A DNA stretch of 64,000 nt, taken from Secundilactobacillus silagincola. GTDB lineage: Bacteria; Bacillota; Bacilli; Lactobacillales; Lactobacillaceae. A program made the translations under genes and the position numbers. Position 1 is the stretch's first letter, and the number at the start of each line of letters is the position of its first letter. Under the pieces are notes generated by a model. That model did no database searches. It was not told the origin of the DNA and saw only the letters and a list, made by a program, of their open reading frames with translations. The stretch spans positions 62,001-126,000 of the forward strand of contig NZ_BCMJ01000004.1 of NCBI RefSeq assembly GCF_002583405.1, read 5' to 3'. Shown here piece by piece: positions 59,245 through 64,000 of this stretch.

Positions 59245-60597
59245 CTATAACTCTTTTTCGTGAAGGTTACTAAAGAATTGTTCCAGCAATTTGATTCCTG
59301 TCTCGTAGTCTTTAATCACAACATTTTCATTTGGCGCATGTGGTCCAGACTGTGCATTGCCAACCCCAAAGGCTGCGATTGGCGCGTCCAAAAAATGATT
59401 AAAATCATATGATGGCCCTGTTCCAGCCGAAGTCGGCAACACTTCAACTTTATCTTCACCGCCATAAACTGATTCGGCGGTTGTAATTAATTGCTTAATC
59501 AGTGGTGCGTCCATGTCTGACCGGTAAGGTGTAACGCCCATGGTAAACTTCACGTGAACATCACCAAAACCGTTTTTCTCAAGCTGTTTTTGAATTTTGT
59601 TAGCGATATCAACTGGATCTTGACCCGGAACCAGTCGGGCATCAAACTTAGCAACACCCTGTTTTGGTAACACTGTTTTAACGCTTTCGCCTTCATAACC
59701 GCCACTGACACCTTCAATATTTAAGCTAGGGGCAAATAACAGTGCTTCTTTAATGGCATTTTCATCGTCACCTTGAATGAAGGGGTACTCGAGGTGATCT
59801 TCTTCCTTGATTTTTGTGGGTGAATAGTACATCTTGTGCGCTAACTGTTTAGCACGTTCTGAAGGCTCCTCAACACCATCGTAGAACCCTTCAACGGCAA
59901 TTTTACCGTCTTTATGCAGGCTAGCAATACCAGCAATTAGATGCCAGAGAGCACCATCAACTACCGCAGCGTTAGAAGAATGCAGATCAATGCTTGCGGA
60001 ATGGGTCGATAGTTCAAAACAGCTAATCCCCTTGTTGCCACCGGTAATTACCAGCTGGCCAATCTCGTTCTTTTTGCCGGATTCCCAAATAATCAAATCA
60101 GTTTTAAACAAGTCAGCATACTTTTCAAAGTAACTATGAATTCCTTGGCTGGCAATTTCCTCGGCACCTTCAACCAAAAACTTGATGTGTACAGGCGGTT
60201 GCCCATTTTCATCTAGGTAGTCCTTTAAAGCTGTCAATCGTGCAAACAAATCACCTTTACAGTCAGCTACACCACGACCAAATAACTTACCGTCTTTTTC
60301 AGTCAGCGTCCAGGGATCAGTATGCCATAAATCATATGGCTCAGCTGGCTGAACATCATAGTGATTATAAAATAAGATGGTTGGCGCACCTGGCTTTTCA
60401 TCAGGAACCGGAAAATCAGCAAATACTAATGGAAATTTTTCATCCGTAAACACCTGAACTTTGCTACCAAGTTCTTCAAAGGTTTGCTTCAAGAAATCAG
60501 CCGTTTCAGGAATATTCTGATATTTAGCCGACACTGAACTTAACTTAATATACTGGGCCAACTTTTGCCGATAAGTTTCAATATTTTTCTCTGACAT
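59245..60597 (-). CDS. M20-family dipeptidase under a methionine T-box
   Basis: 450 residues; ATG at 60597 with GAGGAG upstream. Zinc motifs FYNHYDVQPAEPYDLWHTDP (His, near residue 80), FGRGVADCKGD (Asp), VEGAEEIASQG (Glu) and the late His region NAQSGPHAPNENV near 420. The length, with its large insert, fits the M20 peptidase group that includes carnosinase-like and ArgE/DapE/ACY1 enzymes. The T-box with AUG specifier ties its synthesis to methionine shortage, so it likely frees methionine from short peptides. Confidence 0.85.
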   Translation of the reverse strand: MSEKNIETYRQKLAQYIKLSSVSAKYQNIPETADFLKQTFEELGSKVQVFTDEKFPLVFADFPVPDEKPGAPTILFYNHYDVQPAEPYDLWHTDPWTLTEKDGKLFGRGVADCKGDLFARLTALKDYLDENGQPPVHIKFLVEGAEEIASQGIHSYFEKYADLFKTDLIIWESGKKNEIGQLVITGGNKGISCFELSTHSASIDLHSSNAAVVDGALWHLIAGIASLHKDGKIAVEGFYDGVEEPSERAKQLAHKMYYSPTKIKEEDHLEYPFIQGDDENAIKEALLFAPSLNIEGVSGGYEGESVKTVLPKQGVAKFDARLVPGQDPVDIANKIQKQLEKNGFGDVHVKFTMGVTPYRSDMDAPLIKQLITTAESVYGGEDKVEVLPTSAGTGPSYDFNHFLDAPIAAFGVGNAQSGPHAPNENVVIKDYETGIKLLEQFFSNLHEKEL

Positions 60598-60616
60598 CAA
60601 ACCACTCCTCTTCCAA

Positions 60617-60909
60617 ATAAAAAAGTCCTTAGATTCTAAACTTAGAACCTAAGGACGACTGCCGCGTTACCACCTTAATTTCCACTTTTCTCACAAAAAG
60701 TGGCTCAATAAGTTAGAGCAAAATTTGCTGTAACCTTGCATGAATAACGCACGCAAACCCGTAGACAGCTTAGCTAAGCCTCACTGCTAGTTTAAATTCA
60801 AGACCATCTTCAAACGTGTTACCTTACCAGCTTTCACCAACCGCCAGCTCTCTTTTAAGACGCAACGTTCTACTCATCTTGATCAACTTTTTATATTCTC
60901 ATGTGATTG
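60617..60909 (-). promoter_or_regulatory. Methionine T-box riboswitch before the M20 dipeptidase
   Basis: Minus strand: GAGAGCTGGCGGTTGGTG, specifier context TTTGAAGATGGTC giving AUG (60807-60805), T-box AAGGTGGTAACGCGGC (60676-60661), terminator GTCCTTAG...CTAAGGAC with T-run (60655-60617). Confidence 0.9.
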
Positions 60910-60915
60910 CCATTG

Positions 60916-60945
60916 ATAATAACGCTTTTGAAATCGAACTGTCAA
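60916..60945 (-). promoter_or_regulatory. Promoter of the second methionine T-box
   Basis: Minus strand TTGACA (60945-60940), 18-base spacer, TATTAT (60921-60916). Confidence 0.65.
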
Positions 60946-61068
60946 CTCATTTTTCCTAAAACAAGTTACTTAAGTTCATCCCTTAGCGTTTGCATTAGTT
61001 AAGATTTGGCTTTGGCAGTCACTTTTTGTCCAGCTACAAATAATCTCAATAATTAAACAGATGATTAG

Positions 61069-61108
61069 GCGCCGTACTGCCATTTTAAAAATGGTAACAC
61101 GGCGCCTC
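61069..61108. terminator. Intrinsic terminator of the 61153-61998 gene
   Basis: AGGCGCCGT pairs with ACGGCGCCT and the inner TGCCATTTT with AAAATGGTA. Confidence 0.65.
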
Positions 61109-61152
61109 AATTCATTTATTCTGCTTCAACTTTAATCAATAAACAGATTGGT

Positions 61153-61998
61153 CTACTTAACGTGAGCAGTTTTGGTAGAAGTAACCGCCTTATAATGCCC
61201 GTGTGAATAATAACCGGCATTGACGGTAATCGTTTTAGCTTTTGGTGCATAAATTGTTTTGCTGAAAGTGTGCTTACTACTCAACTTCACATAACGATAT
61301 CCTTTATAGGTGTGGATGTGAGCATAGTTAGCAAATTTATACAATTTTGCCGTACCAGTCACTTTCACGTATTTTTTTGAACCGGTTTTCTTCACGGATA
61401 ATTTAGAAATATAACTGTGCTTAGCGGAAGATTTGGGTCCTGCGACACCATCATAGTTACCGCCATAATCAAGTACAGCGGCTTCCAAAGCGTGCACGTA
61501 CCCTTCTTCTTGATCAGCAATATCATAGAAGTCCGAAGAACCGTTGGTGGCGTTAATTTCTTGATTCAGGTTATTCGCCAATGCTTCCAGTTGGCTTTGA
61601 GCGCCCGATGATAACCGGTTTTTAAAGATGTTATAGGTTGCAACCATGCAGTCATAGTTGGCACGAGCAGTTGCTTTTGTATTGGTATGGCCTTCAATCG
61701 AACTCGCAAGATTGTCTAAATAATCATGAAAGCTTGGCCAATTCCAAGATGTATAGGCATAACAATATTCCTTCGCACTTGGCAGTGAGCTTGCAACCCC
61801 TGCTTGGACGTCAGAGCTGGCCTTTCCCAAAGCCGCTTTAATGCCACTTAGATCACGTACATAGGTTGAGTTGGGGATCTTAGCTGCCGCTTGCGCCTGT
61901 GTAGTACTCAGTGCATTAGGTGCTTCAACAAATATACCTCCCAATAGCGATGTTCCTACCATAACCATAATTGCTGATTTACCGACCTTTTTTAACAT
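61153..61998 (-). CDS. Secreted protein, paralogue of the 32493-33353 product
   Basis: 281 residues: signal peptide cut near AQAAA (about 38), a helical domain with DLSGIKAALGKASSDVQAGV and NIFKNRLSSGAQSQLEALAN, a short linker and a C-terminal beta domain (YISKLSVKKTGSKKYVKVTG ... TVNAGYYSHGHYKAVTSTKT). The last 85 residues and signal are the best conserved between the two copies; the middle of the helical domain differs (it has CYAYTSWNWPSFHDYL here). No wall-anchor motif; the basic beta domain may bind the wall. Function unknown. Confidence 0.65.
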   Translation of the reverse strand: MLKKVGKSAIMVMVGTSLLGGIFVEAPNALSTTQAQAAAKIPNSTYVRDLSGIKAALGKASSDVQAGVASSLPSAKEYCYAYTSWNWPSFHDYLDNLASSIEGHTNTKATARANYDCMVATYNIFKNRLSSGAQSQLEALANNLNQEINATNGSSDFYDIADQEEGYVHALEAAVLDYGGNYDGVAGPKSSAKHSYISKLSVKKTGSKKYVKVTGTAKLYKFANYAHIHTYKGYRYVKLSSKHTFSKTIYAPKAKTITVNAGYYSHGHYKAVTSTKTAHVK

Positions 61999-62151
61999 TC
62001 AAATTCCTCCCAATAAAGAAATAATTTCGTAATGCAGGCCTACTTTATCATCGCCCAATGTCACCAGGTGTCGTTTTAAATTTAACTTCAAATTTATTCC
62101 AAAATTATTTTGTATCTAGATCATGTGTCCAGTCTAGAAAATATAGCTACC

Positions 62152-62847
62152 TTATTCATTCAAAAATTTATAGTGATACTTTTGGCTATTTAATGCCACA
62201 TACCGATAGTCATTGTCCAGTTTTAAGATGGAAACGCTCAGCGGATTGTTGCCCTTGTAACCGTTATACGTGCCGACTAAATACATATTAATAGTGCCAT
62301 CCGGTAAAATTTTCCCCTTATACGAAGTGGCAACACTATCATCAGTATCATCACCGTGTTCAATTTTCATAATAGTTTTAGTTTGCTGATTCCACTTCAA
62401 CTCAACACGACTTGGACTAATTGAATTGGGATAGTAATTGTAAGTGAGGGTCTTATCACCATCTTCCAATTCATCAGCTATATCAACAAAAGTGTGTTCT
62501 TTATTTTTGGAATCGAATAGAATTCCCTGAGTGACTAAAGAATCGTAAACATCATCATCAGCCATTGCCTCTTTGATTGCTGACTTAGAACCATCCATTT
62601 CCAGAAACAAGCGATTTTTCAGGTACTTATCAATTTTAGCTTGGCTATCAATTTTGCCAGGCTTTAGCCGCACTGAATTCTTGACTCCAGATATTACCGG
62701 ATATCCTTGATTAGTTTTGGTGGTTAACTGTTTGATTGGCACAACTGCGTCCGCCGTTTTGTGACCATGAGTTTTTGCACTGTTACTTCCGCAAGCCGTT
62801 AAAAACGTGACACATAATAACCCAATTAACATTAGTCCTTTTTTCAT
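62152..62847 (-). CDS. Predicted lipoprotein
   Basis: 231 residues; ATG at 62847 with GGAGGG upstream. Signal MKKGLMLIGLLCVTFLTACG with lipobox LTAC, so Cys19 would be lipid-modified at the outer face of the membrane. The mature part is mixed alpha/beta with Asp-rich stretches (DELEDGDKTLTYNYYPN, EHGDDTDDSVATSYKGKILP) and a C-terminal TYNGYKGNNPLSVSILKLDN. It resembles lactobacillus lipoproteins without assigned function. Monocistronic. Confidence 0.7.
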   Translation of the reverse strand: MKKGLMLIGLLCVTFLTACGSNSAKTHGHKTADAVVPIKQLTTKTNQGYPVISGVKNSVRLKPGKIDSQAKIDKYLKNRLFLEMDGSKSAIKEAMADDDVYDSLVTQGILFDSKNKEHTFVDIADELEDGDKTLTYNYYPNSISPSRVELKWNQQTKTIMKIEHGDDTDDSVATSYKGKILPDGTINMYLVGTYNGYKGNNPLSVSILKLDNDYRYVALNSQKYHYKFLNE

Positions 62848-63267
62848 AGAAATCCCTCCATTAATTGTGAGTAAAATCAACGACACTGCCTTGATGTTTC
62901 GTGTCATCGTGGACATACCTTAACATTGGCAAGCGTCACCACCTGTCGCTAAATTGGTTATTTTTATTATTTTTTCTTATATGTAAATTAGTTTTGCTTT
63001 GCGATATAATAAACACATTATAGTAACCGCTTTCTATCGACTGAATGTCGCTAATTATTTTATTTTCTGTCAGTTTAGCGACATACCATGTCGTCGGGAC
63101 ACCGTATACTATGTTTGTTCAATATATTAATCAGACCATCCACCCAAGCTAAAAGCTCTAAAAGAACAACTCTGCAAGCCTTACGTTCTGATTCTGCTTT
63201 GTAACTCTAAACGTGGAAGTTAAGATGAAGCTTTCTTGGAAGGTTACTAATTTAAGGAGTGACTCAT
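62848..63267. other. Intergenic region with divergent promoters
   Basis: 420 bases between the lipoprotein gene and the partial gene at the right edge. Contains TATAAT at 63005-63010 and TATACT near 63107 on the plus strand, and three copies of a TGTCGCTAA motif. No RNA gene or ORF with a good ribosome site was seen. Confidence 0.4.
62944..63083. promoter_or_regulatory. Three TGTCGCTAA boxes, possible operator array
   Basis: TGTCGCTAA at 62944-62952 and 63046-63054, and its complement TTAGCGACA at 63075-63083. The last two form an inverted repeat (ATGTCGCTAA/TTTAGCGACAT) with 20 bases between. They surround the TATAAT box at 63005-63010. Probable binding sites for an unidentified regulator. 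Confidence 0.45.
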
Positions 63268-64000
63268 ATGAAAACTAGAAAACAAGTAAAACAGGAACTC
63301 GATGAATTAAGTAGTCAATATGATGTGGATATGTCGCAAATAAGCTCGTTCACGACCTGTGTGCATGACTTACCCAGTAATGAACAGATTAAGCGTGACT
63401 TTCCAGATTTGTCAGATGTAACACCACTAACTTTGGGACCTAATGGAGACATTAAATCTTCTAAAGCATTTGAGCCAAATGAAAAAACACATTACGCAAA
63501 TACTGATGTCGCTTTCCCTTTTCCTTTTAAGCACCCGAATTCAAAACACAGTCAAGTGACCGAAAACTACCCTAACTTTTTTGATTCTGAGAAGCTAGTC
63601 AATAATGAATTTATGTTCGTAGCCCTTAATTGTGCAGAAAGAAACAGCGAAGATAATGAACCACAGGAACACGATTGGCAAATGTTTCACGATACTAAAC
63701 GAATTGCAAATACGTATAAATTATACTTAGAGATAAATCAAGACCGCTTCAAAAACTGCTACATCACGGATGCATTAAAAAACACTGTTGAAAGTGATTC
63801 AACCAAAGTTGTAAATCAATTTAACTTGGGCAAGTCGAAGTCATTACTCCAATTTTCTGACCCTGAAAGTCTCGGCAAATACTATCTAGAAAACCTGCCA
63901 GATTTTAAAAACAGAACTGATGCGGCTGCGGTTACCGAGACAAATACATTAGGAATTAAAAATAAGCAAACTTATCTGCTAAGTTTGAACTTATTTATTG
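63268..64000 (+). CDS. Uncharacterised protein, 3' end outside window (possibly UDG-like fold)
   Basis: At least 244 residues, open to the window edge; AAGGAG lies before ATG at 63268. The N-terminal 110 residues are hydrophilic. Residues about 115-190, with FMFVALNCAERNSEDNE, HDWQMFHD, YITDALKNTVESDS, recall uracil-DNA-glycosylase-fold proteins ('f.glN......d..n.H........y.tD..k'), which is only a pattern resemblance. The rest is not recognised. GC is lower than in neighbouring housekeeping genes, which suggests an accessory gene. Confidence 0.55.
   Translation, partial: MKTRKQVKQELDELSSQYDVDMSQISSFTTCVHDLPSNEQIKRDFPDLSDVTPLTLGPNGDIKSSKAFEPNEKTHYANTDVAFPFPFKHPNSKHSQVTENYPNFFDSEKLVNNEFMFVALNCAERNSEDNEPQEHDWQMFHDTKRIANTYKLYLEINQDRFKNCYITDALKNTVESDSTKVVNQFNLGKSKSLLQFSDPESLGKYYLENLPDFKNRTDAAAVTETNTLGIKNKQTYLLSLNLFI

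Overview
The window looks like a chromosomal segment of a lactic acid bacterium of the family Lactobacillaceae. The evidence is a malolactic enzyme with a divergent LysR regulator, an L-2-hydroxyisocaproate-type dehydrogenase, three T-box leaders, WxL/DUF916 surface proteins, an LPXTG pilus operon with a class C sortase, small DUF1659/DUF2922 genes, and purine-rich Shine-Dalgarno sites with occasional TTG/GTG starts. I cannot name the species. There is no rRNA, prophage or CRISPR array. One IS110-family insertion sequence and one tRNA-His are present.

Layout. 0-9 kb: end of a LysR regulator, small accessory genes (solitary antitoxin-like proteins, a DUF1659-DUF2922-miniprotein operon), guanine deaminase, an old-yellow-enzyme-type reductase with a divergent TetR regulator, an AbrB-like protein and tRNA-His. 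A structured RNA gene (about 196 nt, minus strand, possibly 6S RNA) lies near 2.4 kb. 9-15.5 kb: a type I toxin-antitoxin locus (26-aa Hol_Tox-like peptide), a 2-hydroxyacid dehydrogenase, and a two-pilin plus sortase C operon flanked by two copies of a structured repeat. 15.5-23.3 kb: two divergent YhgE/Pip proteins with a secreted protein between them, then an ABC-2 exporter. 23.4-23.7 kb: a candidate small RNA with C-rich hairpin loops behind a TTTAAG-N5-TTTAAG direct repeat, the arrangement of streptococcal CiaR-dependent csRNAs. 24-36 kb: GNAT, mleR/mleS, HAD phosphatase, T-box-controlled amino acid permease, D-2-hydroxyacid dehydrogenase, a decayed toxin-antitoxin pair, a class I glutamine amidotransferase-like hydrolase, and a TPP-riboswitch thiMDE operon. 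36-54 kb: aldo/keto reductases, WxL operon, galM, rlmD, a GPH sugar transporter, IS110, an aminotransferase, a second permease and a MarR-controlled reductase. 53.5-61 kb: CapA-like protein and a methionine uptake operon (metN-metI-M20 peptidase-metQ), plus a second M20 peptidase. The operon and the second peptidase each sit behind a T-box with an AUG specifier, so methionine uptake and peptide or acyl-methionine hydrolysis appear co-regulated. 61-64 kb: a paralogue of an earlier secreted protein, a lipoprotein, and a truncated gene running off the end.

The most unusual layer is non-coding. Four families of dispersed, highly structured repeats (A: ten copies, often starting right at stop codons; B: two copies around the pilus operon; C: two adjacent inverted copies; D: three copies) keep conserved loops and internal bulges while their stems differ between copies with compensating changes. 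Together with the csRNA-like gene, the 6S-like gene and the type I toxin locus, these are the parts most worth following up.
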